Below, piece after piece: positions 28,239-36,879 of a stretch of DNA of 64,000 nt. The notes beneath the pieces were generated by a model. That model saw nothing but the letters and a program-made list of their open reading frames with translations. It had not been told where the DNA came from and did not search any database. Made by a program: the position numbers and the translations under genes. The stretch's first letter is position 1; every line of letters begins with the position of its first letter. Source of the DNA: Gammaproteobacteria bacterium (GTDB lineage: Bacteria > Pseudomonadota > Gammaproteobacteria > Pseudomonadales > IMCC2047); the NCBI GenBank assembly GCA_021773395.1, contig JAJFKB010000002.1:660582-724581 (forward strand), in the 5' to 3' direction.

Positions 28239-29531
28239 ATGAACGTATTAATTATTGGGGCGGGCGGACGCGAGCATGCACTCGCCTGGAAAGCATCCCA
28301 ATCACCAAAAGTCGAAAAAGTCTACGTAGCGCCAGGAAACGCTGGAACGGCGCTGGAACCAGGCATTGAAAACCTTGATATTGATGTGCTGGATTTCTCT
28401 AGTCTCGCGGACTTCGCACAGGATAACGATTGTGGCCTAACTATAATTGGCCCTGAGGCCCCCTTGGTAGAAGGGATAGTCGATTACTTCGAACAGCGCA
28501 GCCTACCCTGTTTTGGCCCCAGCCAGGGCGCCGCGCAACTGGAAGGATCAAAAGCCTTTACCAAGGATTTTTTAGCTCGCCACAAGATACCCACTGCCGA
28601 CTATCAAAACTTTACCGAAATTGAACCCGCTGTTGCCTATATCCGCAAACAAGGTGCCCCGATTGTCGTTAAAGCCGATGGCTTGGCGGCCGGCAAAGGG
28701 GTGATACTCGCGCAAACGGAGCAGGAGGCCATTGCCGCGGTGCAAGACATGCTGGCCGGCAATGCGTTCGGTGATGCAGGACATCGCGTAGTGATCGAAG
28801 AGTACCTGGTCGGCGAAGAAGCCAGCTTTATTGTCATGGTCGACGGTGAAAATGTTTTACCGTTGGCGACCTCGCAGGACCACAAAGCCAGAGATAATGG
28901 TGACCTCGGCCCTAACACCGGGGGGATGGGTGCTTATTCTCCGGCACCCGTAGTCACAGATGAAATCAGCCAACGCGTCATGGACCAAGTCATTCGGCCA
29001 ACCGTCGATGGCATGGCCGCAGAAGGGAACTCTTATACAGGTTTCCTTTATGCCGGGCTTATGATCGCTCCCGATGGCAACATCAAAGTATTGGAATATA
29101 ACTGTCGATTTGGCGACCCTGAAACCCAACCAATCATGATGCGCTTGAAATCTGACCTGGTAGAACTCTGCCTGACTGCGCTGTCCGGATCCCTGGATCA
29201 GATAACGGCAGAGTATGATCCACGAGCCGCTCTCGGGGTGGTTTTGGCGGCTGGCGGCTATCCGGAGCCCTATCAAAAAGGCGATGAAATTTCAGGGATT
29301 GAAAACGCTGACACCAATGAGCAAAAAGTTTTCCATGCCGGCACCCGGTTAGAGGGTAATAAAGTGCTGACCAATGGAGGACGTGTCCTATGTGTCACCG
29401 CGCTGGGTGACAGCGTGACTCAGGCGCAGCAAAAAGCCTATGCCTGTGTACAACAGATTAGTTGGGACAAAGTCTATTTCCGCACTGACATCGGTTATCG
29501 CGCAGTGGCCCGGGAATCGGAGTCTACCTGA
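28239..29531 (+). CDS. purD: Phosphoribosylamine-glycine ligase
   Basis: ATP-grasp ligase making GAR in purine synthesis. The 430 residues start MNVLIIGAGGREHALAWK and include VVKADGLAAGKGV and EYNCRFGDPETQ. It is paired with purH in one operon and ends in a strong terminator at 29551. Confidence 0.97.
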   Translation: MNVLIIGAGGREHALAWKASQSPKVEKVYVAPGNAGTALEPGIENLDIDVLDFSSLADFAQDNDCGLTIIGPEAPLVEGIVDYFEQRSLPCFGPSQGAAQLEGSKAFTKDFLARHKIPTADYQNFTEIEPAVAYIRKQGAPIVVKADGLAAGKGVILAQTEQEAIAAVQDMLAGNAFGDAGHRVVIEEYLVGEEASFIVMVDGENVLPLATSQDHKARDNGDLGPNTGGMGAYSPAPVVTDEISQRVMDQVIRPTVDGMAAEGNSYTGFLYAGLMIAPDGNIKVLEYNCRFGDPETQPIMMRLKSDLVELCLTALSGSLDQITAEYDPRAALGVVLAAGGYPEPYQKGDEISGIENADTNEQKVFHAGTRLEGNKVLTNGGRVLCVTALGDSVTQAQQKAYACVQQISWDKVYFRTDIGYRAVARESEST

Positions 29532-29550
29532 TTCGATAGACAGCCCCCAT

Positions 29551-29585
29551 ATGCCCTTTGAGCCATCTCAAGGGGCATTTGACTC
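29551..29585 (+). terminator. Terminator after purD
   Basis: ATGCCCTTTGAG (29551-29562) pairs with CTCAAGGGGCAT (29567-29578) over 12 positions with one G-U wobble and a CCAT loop, then TTTGACTCTTT. It lies just after the purD stop. Confidence 0.7.
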
Positions 29586-29629
29586 TTTAATAACGAAACG
29601 ACAACTAATAGCGAAACCACAATGGTTCG

Positions 29630-30190
29630 CTAACTTTCAACCAGCTCTATAAAACCCGTATATAAACCATCTAATAAGCCATGCGCAGACAGCATCGCCT
29701 CCTGCAACCCTTCACCACTCAGTATTTCAATATTGAGCCGACCATCGCCATCATCACTGAGCACTCTAAAAGTGGTAGCTTTGTTAAGTACGAAAGTATT
29801 ACCAACGAACCGAATACTTTGTACGTCCTGCTCCTGCTTCGCCTTCTCAACCCGTACCTTAATCAGAGCCAGGAAATCCTTTATCATTTGATCTCTATCC
29901 TTTGGCTCCAGCAGCTCGCCCTGCTCGCCCAACTGGATCTGCTGTCCAGGTCCGATCTGCCGCAAAAACTGATAGGTGTCAGCCCCCTGTTCCTGTAGTT
30001 TAAATCTAACGCTATAGTCTTTTGCTTCACCGTCAGACCCAGACCGGCTGTTCACCAGAATATCGCTCACCGCCTTATTGTGATTAAAGTTCAGGTTCTT
30101 GTTCACTTCGATTGATTGAATATCATAACTTTCCATGAATTTAGTCAGCATCGACTGGACAGGATTATTCAACATATTTTCGTTACTCAT
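29630..30190 (-). CDS. Conserved-looking hypothetical protein
   Basis: This 186-residue protein has no signal peptide or membrane segment. It is acidic and soluble, with a helical C-terminus (GLQEAMLSAHGLLDGLYTGFIELVES). The N-terminal MLTKFMESYDIQSIEVNKNLNFN resembles nothing known to me. It lies alone, convergent with purD and before a DUF711 gene on the same strand. Codon pattern and clean length support it as real. Confidence 0.6.
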   Translation of the reverse strand: MSNENMLNNPVQSMLTKFMESYDIQSIEVNKNLNFNHNKAVSDILVNSRSGSDGEAKDYSVRFKLQEQGADTYQFLRQIGPGQQIQLGEQGELLEPKDRDQMIKDFLALIKVRVEKAKQEQDVQSIRFVGNTFVLNKATTFRVLSDDGDGRLNIEILSGEGLQEAMLSAHGLLDGLYTGFIELVES

Positions 30191-30270
30191 AACTACCGCT
30201 CTCTTCTCTAAAATTTTTCCAACGCTCTAGTTGATTGACCATGATCTAAGCGCCAAAGTTTAAATTTTCA

Positions 30271-31524
30271 TTAAATATTCATTACCACCGAGTCAACCAG
30301 ATAGGGATTATTAAACTTAACCCTTTCCCCCTGTGCGCGGCCCGGTATAGGCAGCAATCTGGCTGACAGTGGTTTGCGATATTTATTGGCCAGCGATGCC
30401 ATATCCAATACTACCGCGGTTAATGACTCCACCGACACATCACCCGGCAGGGGGACCACATCCAGACCGGTACCACACACACTTGAATAGAGCAGTAGTT
30501 CCGACACACCATATCGTCCCTCTTCCGCGCGCTGCGCCAGTACTCTGTCTTCCAGTACCGGAAGCATTAATCCCGAATAGCCGCATTGTTTAAGGTCAAG
30601 CGATTTCAAGACATCCGTAATCAGCGCACAGGCGGCTAGTGTCGAAGCACCACCAAAGGGCACACCGGTTAGGTTTTCAATTGCCTGACCAATACTGGAA
30701 TCTGGCGCGGGCGCGGGTGACACATCGATACCCAGGTAACGCCGCGAGAATCGCTCAGCAATTTCTACCGCCTGTTTCTGGATCGGCAAAAAAGCCTGTT
30801 CCATTTCAAGTTTGAGCTTTTTCCTGCCCATAGCTCTGTCAGAGCCCGCTTGTGCAAACACCCTTTGCAGCAAACGCGGTGATTCAAATCCGATACTAAA
30901 GGCCGCAGGGCCCTGATGATAGGCTGCTGGAAAGAATGGTGTACCGGGTGGGCAAAACGCCGTTGCCGCAAAACGAAAATTACCCTCCCCCAAAGGAGAA
31001 GCTCCCGCAATCGCTTTAATTGCAAGGGCGGCCGACTTAGCTAATGACGGCTCAACGCCGGATCTAAAGGACGCAACAGCTATCGAAAAATTAATATTCC
31101 TGGTGTTTGCTATCAGCTCGCTGGCCCAGTCAGCAAACCGATCGCCTTCCTGGTTTTGAATGGCTATCGGGCCAATACTAACATTCAGATTATTTGCCAC
31201 CGCTAATCTGTCCAGCTTAGCCAGACCCGCAATGGTTTTTGATGTATGCCAATCCTGCGCATAATCTGTGAGTGGTTGCGTCGCAATCCTGATCGTCTGA
31301 ACTTCATAACCTGACGATTGATAAATGTCTCGTGCCTGTTGTAAAAACTCAATGGCAGTATCTACCGGTGCGACATCATTGATATCTGCCATTGATAATC
31401 CAGCAGTAATAGTTCTGATTCTGAAGTCATGGGGCTTGGCGACCGCTGGCCCCAAATCTGCTGCAGCCGCTAATCCTGCAGCACACAAGGTAACAAATTC
31501 ACGTCTGGATAAAGAGACAACCAT
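30271..31524 (-). CDS. DUF711 family protein with twin-arginine signal
   Basis: The ATG at 31524 gives 417 residues; a GTG at 31545 would overlap hinT. The start reads SLSRREFVTLCAAGLAAAADLGPAVA, a twin-arginine (Tat) leader with an Ala-rich hydrophobic core. The rest, with ITAGLSMADIN, FRFAATAFCPPGTPFFPAAYH and YSGLMLPVLEDRVLA, matches the DUF711/UPF0210 fold, which is normally cytoplasmic. The function is unknown. It follows the hinT stop by five bases, so the pair is an operon. Confidence 0.78.
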   Translation of the reverse strand: MVVSLSRREFVTLCAAGLAAAADLGPAVAKPHDFRIRTITAGLSMADINDVAPVDTAIEFLQQARDIYQSSGYEVQTIRIATQPLTDYAQDWHTSKTIAGLAKLDRLAVANNLNVSIGPIAIQNQEGDRFADWASELIANTRNINFSIAVASFRSGVEPSLAKSAALAIKAIAGASPLGEGNFRFAATAFCPPGTPFFPAAYHQGPAAFSIGFESPRLLQRVFAQAGSDRAMGRKKLKLEMEQAFLPIQKQAVEIAERFSRRYLGIDVSPAPAPDSSIGQAIENLTGVPFGGASTLAACALITDVLKSLDLKQCGYSGLMLPVLEDRVLAQRAEEGRYGVSELLLYSSVCGTGLDVVPLPGDVSVESLTAVVLDMASLANKYRKPLSARLLPIPGRAQGERVKFNNPYLVDSVVMNI

Positions 31525-31529
31525 TGAAT

Positions 31530-31871
31530 CTAACCGGGCGGCCACATAAAATCACGCCCACCCAGGATATGCAGGTGCAGATGAAATACACTCTGACCAA
31601 CTGCCGCCCCATTATTGACTACCAAACGAAAAGCATCCGAATAGCCTTGATCACTGGCCACTTGTGCAGCAACTATCATTAAATGCCCCAGCAAGGCATC
31701 GTCCTCGGGCACTGCGTCAACCAATTTAGGTATCACTTTTTTTGGTATAACCAATATATGCATGGGCGCCTTCGGATTGATATCGCGAAACGCCAAACAC
31801 TGCTCGTCTTCATAGACTATATCTGCGGGGATCTCTCGTTCTATTATTTTGGTAAACAGGGTTTCTGACAT
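31530..31871 (-). CDS. hinT: HIT family nucleotide hydrolase HinT
   Basis: Histidine-triad purine-nucleoside phosphoramidase. The 113 residues start MSETLFTKIIEREIPADIVYEDEQCLAFRD and end with the triad QSVFHLHLHILGGR. The length is normal for the small cytoplasmic enzyme. It leads into the DUF711 gene. Confidence 0.95.
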   Translation of the reverse strand: MSETLFTKIIEREIPADIVYEDEQCLAFRDINPKAPMHILVIPKKVIPKLVDAVPEDDALLGHLMIVAAQVASDQGYSDAFRLVVNNGAAVGQSVFHLHLHILGGRDFMWPPG

Positions 31872-31993
31872 GGCACAGGATCCTTATGTTCATTCATTAG
31901 GGTTGGTAAACCGCCAAATTCGACCATGACAGCTTTAAACCCACATTATCAATACTTGACGCATCAGCGTCCAGTACCCAGCCTTCTCTGCTA

Positions 31994-33223
31994 CTACCCG
32001 AAGAACCAGTAAGACGCGAAAATCGCAGCCACGATACCAACTAGATCTGCTAATAGTCCACAGACTACTGCGTGACGTACTTTACGAATACCCACACTAC
32101 CAAAATAAACCGCAAGCACATAAAAGGTCGTTTCAGTACTACCCTGTATGGTCGCCGCTGTTAGCGCCGGAAATGAGTCAACACCAAATGTGGACATGGT
32201 TTCAAGCATCAGCGCTCGCGAACCACTACCGCTTAGTGGCTTCATCAGGGCTGTAGGGAGCGCCTGTACAAACTGGGTATCCATTCCTAACAGAGTGACC
32301 AGCCACTCAATCAGCCAAATCAAGCCATCCAATACCCCACTGGCCCGAAACACACCAATCGCCACCAGCATACCAATTAGATAAGGAATGATTCGCACGG
32401 CAACCCCAAATCCTTGTTTTGCACCACCAATGAAGGCGTCATATAGGTTAATACCGCGCCAATAACCATGAACCAGGAACAGCATCATCACCGAGAACAG
32501 AATAAGATTTCCCAGTTGCGATGAAAAAGGCGCCAACTCCGCCTCCGGCAGCTGAGACAGGGCAAAGATAAGGATGGCGAGCAGCAGAGAAAATCCAGAG
32601 GCGTAGGCCATCACAACCCTGTCCCAAATAGGCAATTTCTGAATCATACTGGTAAGCAGTAAGCCAGCGATTGTCGACGCGGTTGTTGCCAGCAAAATTG
32701 GAATAAACACCAATGCCGGCTCTGCGGCTCCCTGTTGTGCACGAAACAAAAACACCGTGACCGGCAACAACGTTACTGAGGATGTATTTAATACCAGAAA
32801 TAGTATTTGTGCGTTCGAAGCAACCTGCTTATTTAAGTTTACCGACTGCAGATCCCGCATCGCTTTTAAGCCCAAGGGAGTGGCCGCATTGTCCAGCCCA
32901 AGCATATTGGCACCGAGATTCATGGTCACCGAGCCAATTGCCGGGTGACCCTCTGGTACTTCCGGCATTAACCTGCGAAATAGAGGGGCGAGCAATTTGG
33001 CCATTCGCTTAATCAATCCGGACTGCTCGGCAATTTTAAAAAAACCGAGCCAAAGACATAGCACCCCTACCAAACCGATCGCTATTTCCGCGCCCAGCTT
33101 GGCCATTGAAAAAGTCGCGTTAATTACATCAGAAAAAATATCGACCTGACCAAGAATAAGCCACTGCCCTAAACTTGCCATAAATGCGAGCAGGAAAAAA
33201 GCGAACCAGATATGGCTCAGCAC
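31994..33223 (-). CDS. Fused SpmA-SpmB-type membrane protein (Gate domains)
   Basis: This 409-residue protein has about ten membrane segments and two nucleoside-recognition (Gate) domains in tandem, so it looks like Bacillus SpmA and SpmB fused. Motifs include VTMNLGANMLGLDNAATPLGLKAM in the first half and KPLSGSGSRALMLETM and TIQGSTETTFYVLAVYFG in the second. The organism shows no sign of sporulation; the family is widespread in non-sporulators and probably transports a small molecule. The gene stands alone on the minus strand. Confidence 0.85.
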   Translation of the reverse strand: MLSHIWFAFFLLAFMASLGQWLILGQVDIFSDVINATFSMAKLGAEIAIGLVGVLCLWLGFFKIAEQSGLIKRMAKLLAPLFRRLMPEVPEGHPAIGSVTMNLGANMLGLDNAATPLGLKAMRDLQSVNLNKQVASNAQILFLVLNTSSVTLLPVTVFLFRAQQGAAEPALVFIPILLATTASTIAGLLLTSMIQKLPIWDRVVMAYASGFSLLLAILIFALSQLPEAELAPFSSQLGNLILFSVMMLFLVHGYWRGINLYDAFIGGAKQGFGVAVRIIPYLIGMLVAIGVFRASGVLDGLIWLIEWLVTLLGMDTQFVQALPTALMKPLSGSGSRALMLETMSTFGVDSFPALTAATIQGSTETTFYVLAVYFGSVGIRKVRHAVVCGLLADLVGIVAAIFASYWFFG

Positions 33224-33315
33224 GCCAGCCTCCGTTGAATAATGAGATTTCTAAGCTGAATTACCAAAAAACAACTGCAATACAGATTCAGTTGAAATGC
33301 GTAACTCAAGACGCA

Positions 33316-33651
33316 TCAGTGACAGGATGCATCCAGCAGTTTTTCCGCATCAGCAGAAATTGCTGTGATTTTGAAACCAGTACCATAGAAAGATGGACTA
33401 GACTGCTCGCACCAAACACTCTCAGCCTGAATAGATGCTCTGTCCGTGGTATCAGAATGATTGGGAGATTGTGAAAGCAGCATGTATCGAAAAACGGCGC
33501 CCACTCTAATAGGATTGACACTACTGGTGATTAACAATCCATCTTTTGACCAGTCCGCCACCAACCCGATGTACTCATTGGTTTTGCTATCAAAAACACT
33601 CACTGTGCTGCTTAAACTCTTACGAATATAATTCCTTCTCTCATCCAACAT
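33316..33651 (-). CDS. PilZ domain protein
   Basis: Start chosen at the ATG at 33651, which has a good AAGAAGGG ribosome site; the longer frame from 33807 lacks one. The product has 111 residues. ERRNYIRK (R-x3-R type) and DWSKDGLLI (D-x-S-x-x-G) are the two cyclic-di-GMP binding motifs of PilZ. It is a single-domain protein, so it probably acts by binding a partner. It is divergent from coq7, with about 140 bases between the starts. Confidence 0.72.
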   Translation of the reverse strand: MLDERRNYIRKSLSSTVSVFDSKTNEYIGLVADWSKDGLLITSSVNPIRVGAVFRYMLLSQSPNHSDTTDRASIQAESVWCEQSSPSFYGTGFKITAISADAEKLLDASCH

Positions 33652-33794
33652 AGCGCCCTTCTTGTTGTTGTAACGACCTGCCTTTATAATGACCAGATAC
33701 TCAATTTGTACCCTACCGAGCACCTGCATAGCAAGAAAAGATTTTGCAGTTTTAACATAAGTACACCGTATTTGTCTTGATAGTTTGGAATTTG

Positions 33795-34445
33795 ATGATG
33801 CCAGCAAAACGTTCGCTAACGAATATCGATCGGCTAATAGGGCAGCTTGACCGCAGCTTGAGCTCCCTCACCGGCAATACCAGACCAGCAAAACGCCCCT
33901 CCCCTGCTGACTCAATACCCAGTACAGATATGGACTTGCCTGCCGCAAAACACGTTGCAGGGCTAATGCGTGTCAACCATACCGGAGAGGTCTGCGCACA
34001 GGCGCTCTATCAAGGGCAAGCGGCCACAGCAAAACTGCCGGTCATAAAAAACCAAATGCGTGAGGCCGCACTTGAGGAAGAAGACCATCTGGCATGGTGC
34101 CAGCAACGATTGACTGAACTTAACAGCCACACAAGTCGCTTAAACCCTCTGTTTTATGCTGGATCCTTTGGCATTGGCGCCCTGGCAGGCTTGGTCGGCG
34201 ATAAGTGGAGCCTTGGCTTTGTCGCGGAGACAGAAAAGCAAGTCTGTTCACACCTGCAGAATCATCTGGATCAGCTGCCGGAAAATGACACCAAAACAAG
34301 AGCCATTCTGCAGAAAATGAGCGATGACGAAGCACAGCACGCGACTCAAGCAATAGAAGCTGGAGCGGCAGATCTTCCTCGACCGATAAAAACCGGAATG
34401 AAACTGATATCAAAAATCATGACAACAACAAGCTATCGGATATAA
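33795..34445 (+). CDS. coq7: 2-polyprenyl-3-methyl-6-methoxy-1,4-benzoquinone monooxygenase
   Basis: Di-iron hydroxylase of ubiquinone synthesis. The start is placed at tandem ATGs (33795/33798) after a GGA site, giving 216 residues. The iron ligands are visible in [27 protein letters not shown] and [11 protein letters not shown]. It is convergent with pdxH, 19 bases apart. Confidence 0.95.
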   Translation: MMPAKRSLTNIDRLIGQLDRSLSSLTGNTRPAKRPSPADSIPSTDMDLPAAKHVAGLMRVNHTGEVCAQALYQGQAATAKLPVIKNQMREAALEEEDHLAWCQQRLTELNSHTSRLNPLFYAGSFGIGALAGLVGDKWSLGFVAETEKQVCSHLQNHLDQLPENDTKTRAILQKMSDDEAQHATQAIEAGAADLPRPIKTGMKLISKIMTTTSYRI

Positions 34446-34464
34446 AAAAACAGTCTTTTCCCAT

Positions 34465-35103
34465 TCAGGGAGCCAATCGTTCAATCACCCAACTACTGTC
34501 CTTTTGCAGCTGATACCGAAATCGATCATGCAAGCGATTTGGTCCTCCCTGCCAAAACTCAATTTCATGTGGCTTAATCCGGTACCCGCCCCAAAAAGAG
34601 GGCAGGGGTACTTCACCTTTTGAGAATTTTTGCTTAATTTCAGCAAATTTTTGTTCTAACAACTGCCTGGACGACAGGGGCTGGCTCTGATTTGACGCCC
34701 AGGCTGCTATCTGGCTATCCTTGGGTCTGGACAGAAAATATTTTAGGACTTCAGTGGTCGACAACTTGTTTGCAATACCGCAAATTTTGACCTGACGCTC
34801 CAACGGCAACCAGGCAAAATGAAGCGCCACCTTGCTACAATTCTGTATCTCTTTCGCCTTGCGGCTGCCCAGGTTGGTATAAAACACAAAGCCGTTATCG
34901 TCACATTGCTTTACCAGCACTGTGCGCTGCGAAGGCTGTCCGTCCTTACCCACCGTAGCAACGGTCATTGCTGTAGGGTCGACCATCTCCGCCTCTACTG
35001 CCTGGTGAAGCCACTTCTGAAATTGGGTAATCGGGTTTTTATCCAGGTTTTCCGCCTGCAAACCATCACGCAGATATTCTCTGCGAATTTGATCAATATT
35101 CAT
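34465..35103 (-). CDS. pdxH: Pyridoxamine 5'-phosphate oxidase
   Basis: FMN enzyme that makes pyridoxal phosphate. The 212 residues start [15 protein letters not shown] and include [27 protein letters not shown] and the C-terminal [14 protein letters not shown]. It follows the OsmC-family gene by three bases on the same strand. Confidence 0.96.
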   Translation of the reverse strand: MNIDQIRREYLRDGLQAENLDKNPITQFQKWLHQAVEAEMVDPTAMTVATVGKDGQPSQRTVLVKQCDDNGFVFYTNLGSRKAKEIQNCSKVALHFAWLPLERQVKICGIANKLSTTEVLKYFLSRPKDSQIAAWASNQSQPLSSRQLLEQKFAEIKQKFSKGEVPLPSFWGGYRIKPHEIEFWQGGPNRLHDRFRYQLQKDSSWVIERLAP

Positions 35104-35106
35104 CGA

Positions 35107-35541
35107 CTAAACACCCTTAGCCTTAAGTTCTACGATTTCAAAACTATGGGATATGTCAACACCGGCCTGTTCCAGCATGATGGAAGCCGAACAAAACTTT
35201 TCCGCCGAAAGTGCCACCGCTCGCTCCACCGCTGAGTGCTTTAAATTATATCCGGTCACCAGGAAATGAATGCTGATTTTAGTAAACACAGCAGGTACCG
35301 AATCGGCCCGCTCTGCGGATAAATTACCGACGCAATCTGTTACATCCTGTCTGGACTTTTTAAGTATATTCATCACATCAAAGGAGGTGCAACCCCCAAG
35401 CCCGGCTAACATTAACTCCATTGGCCGCATTCCGGTGTTTCTTCCCCCATGCGATTCCGGTCCCTCAAGGGTGATCGAGTGCCCACTGCCAGATTCAGCT
35501 AAAAACCTAACACCATCTACCCATTTAATCGTCGCTTTCAT
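35107..35541 (-). CDS. OsmC family protein (YhfA-like)
   Basis: This 144-residue OsmC-fold protein has conserved Cys51 (GLGGCTSFDVM) and Cys117 (AEKFCSASIML), the redox pair of the peroxiredoxin-like family. The lack of longer insertions suggests the YhfA branch rather than Ohr. It is followed immediately by pdxH. The upstream region carries a 9-bp tandem repeat. Confidence 0.85.
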   Translation of the reverse strand: MKATIKWVDGVRFLAESGSGHSITLEGPESHGGRNTGMRPMELMLAGLGGCTSFDVMNILKKSRQDVTDCVGNLSAERADSVPAVFTKISIHFLVTGYNLKHSAVERAVALSAEKFCSASIMLEQAGVDISHSFEIVELKAKGV

Positions 35542-35550
35542 AAACTATCC

Positions 35551-35586
35551 GTTAATCCTGTTAATCCTGTTAATCCTGTTAATCAG
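35551..35586. repeat. 9-bp tandem repeat (GTTAATCCT) in a divergent promoter
   Basis: Three perfect copies of GTTAATCCT run head to tail at 35551-35577, and a fourth copy (35578-35586) differs in its last two bases. It fills most of the 80-base gap between the OsmC gene and the fructosamine-kinase gene, so copy-number change could alter promoter spacing. Confidence 0.9.
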
Positions 35587-35621
35587 GGGCGCTATTATAT
35601 GTCTCATCCGGAGATTGAGAA

Positions 35622-36476
35622 ATGAATCTTTTTACAGATATAGAATTTTGGCTAACCCAGCAAGGTAGGAAAAAGCCCTTTTCCCGACTATCCATCAGTG
35701 GAGGTAGTATTTGTGAAAGCTGGTTAATACAGAGTGCCGACAATCATTCCTATTTTGTAAAAACCCTGGCAAATGCGCCTACCGGACTATTTCAGGCAGA
35801 AAAAGCGGGGCTGCTGGCTATCAAGGCCAGCAACAGCCTTACCACACCCGATGTTTACTTCCACACCCATAAATTCTTAATATTAGAATATTTACCAAAC
35901 ACTAAACCATCCGCTAACTACTGGGAATTATTTGCAGAGCAGCTCGCAAAAATGCATAGCCAATCTGCACCGGCGTTCGGCTTTGTCAGCGATAATTTTT
36001 GTGGAACAACCCCTCAGCCCAACTCCGTTGAATCCGACGCTTATGTTTTTTTCTCACAGAAGCGCCTTATGTACCAGGCTGATATCGCTCATACCGCCGG
36101 GTATCTAAGTGCCAACCAGGTACAAAGCGTAGAAAAGCTTTGCGAACGGTTACCGCACCTCATACCAAACCAACCCCCCTGCCTGCTGCACGGGGATTTA
36201 TGGTCTGGAAACCTTCAGGTAGGCCGTTACGGTAAACCCGTGGTGATAGACCCGGCTTGCTACTGGGGTTGGGCAGAGGCAGACGTAGCCATGACTCTCC
36301 TTTTTGGCGGTTTTCCCCAAAAATTCTATAATGCCTATACCGACCATCATCCATTAACTCCGGGCTGGGAAGACCGTATTGACCTCTATAACCTGTACCA
36401 TCTTCTCAACCACCTCAACCTATTCGGACATAGCTACTACCCACAAGTCATCAACACCATCAAACGTTACCAATAA
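35622..36476 (+). CDS. Fructosamine kinase family protein
   Basis: Kinase-fold protein of 284 residues thought to phosphorylate glycated amines so that proteins can be repaired. The catalytic loop LLHGDLWSGNLQ and the metal-binding stretch VVIDPACYWGWAEAD are clear, as is the C-terminal LYHLLNHLNLFGHSY. The family commonly appears in gammaproteobacteria. It is divergent from the OsmC gene. Confidence 0.9.
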   Translation: MNLFTDIEFWLTQQGRKKPFSRLSISGGSICESWLIQSADNHSYFVKTLANAPTGLFQAEKAGLLAIKASNSLTTPDVYFHTHKFLILEYLPNTKPSANYWELFAEQLAKMHSQSAPAFGFVSDNFCGTTPQPNSVESDAYVFFSQKRLMYQADIAHTAGYLSANQVQSVEKLCERLPHLIPNQPPCLLHGDLWSGNLQVGRYGKPVVIDPACYWGWAEADVAMTLLFGGFPQKFYNAYTDHHPLTPGWEDRIDLYNLYHLLNHLNLFGHSYYPQVINTIKRYQ

Positions 36477-36564
36477 TCACAACCCAATTAACCGTGAAAA
36501 TTATGTCAACAAACAAAAAATCTGCTTAAACGTCTATTTTTACTAAATTAATTCATATACAAAC

Positions 36565-36593
36565 TTGACAACACTTGGATACACAACTATTCT
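36565..36593 (+). promoter_or_regulatory. Sigma-70 promoter of the candidate small RNA
   Basis: A perfect TTGACA at 36565-36570, a 17-base spacer and TATTCT at 36588-36593, placing the start near 36600. No ORF follows before the terminator, so the product should be RNA. Confidence 0.65.
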
Positions 36594-36599
36594 TCATCT

Positions 36600-36710
36600 T
36601 AATTGATTTGTTACCTTTATTCACACTAAGGAAACACAAGTAACGATTTTCCTCCCACACATACCCCTATGTGTGTTCTTACGGATGGCCCTCCAGCCAT
36701 CCGTTTTTTT
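36600..36710 (+). ncRNA. Candidate Hfq-type small RNA with two CCUCC motifs
   Basis: About 110 bases lie between a good promoter and a strong terminator. An unpaired CCTCC at 36651-36655 precedes a perfect 8-bp hairpin (CACACATA/TATGTGTG with CCCC loop, 36656-36675). The terminator hairpin has a CCTCCA loop (36690-36695). Exposed CCUCC can pair with Shine-Dalgarno sites, and a run of seven Us after the stem suits Hfq binding. No known sRNA family was recognised, and no ORF with a ribosome site is seen. Confidence 0.6.
36681..36710 (+). terminator. Rho-independent terminator of the small RNA
   Basis: ACGGATGGC (36681-36689) pairs perfectly with GCCATCCGT (36696-36704) around a six-base loop, followed by seven Ts. 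This is the strongest plus-strand terminator in the area, with no gene just upstream. Confidence 0.9.
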
Positions 36711-36879
36711 ATGCCTGCAATTCACCCGTCACTTGGCAGCAGCACAGTCAATTTGGAAAAGCCTACTGTTAGTTTTTCTGATAAGATCTATCTAGGTGGT
36801 AGACGGCGCCCTTTGTCAGCCCCATGAGAATGACTCGCTATCAGATGTGCCTGCGGTTAAGTTTGGTTAAGTTTGACTC

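Larger units (their letters stand above)
36477..36879. other. 403-base intergenic region holding a probable small RNA
   Basis: No protein gene fits here. It contains a promoter (36565-36593), a transcript of about 110 bases with two stem-loops, and a terminator (36681-36710), all described separately. The remaining 170 bases before the next ORF show no clear signals. Confidence 0.6.
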
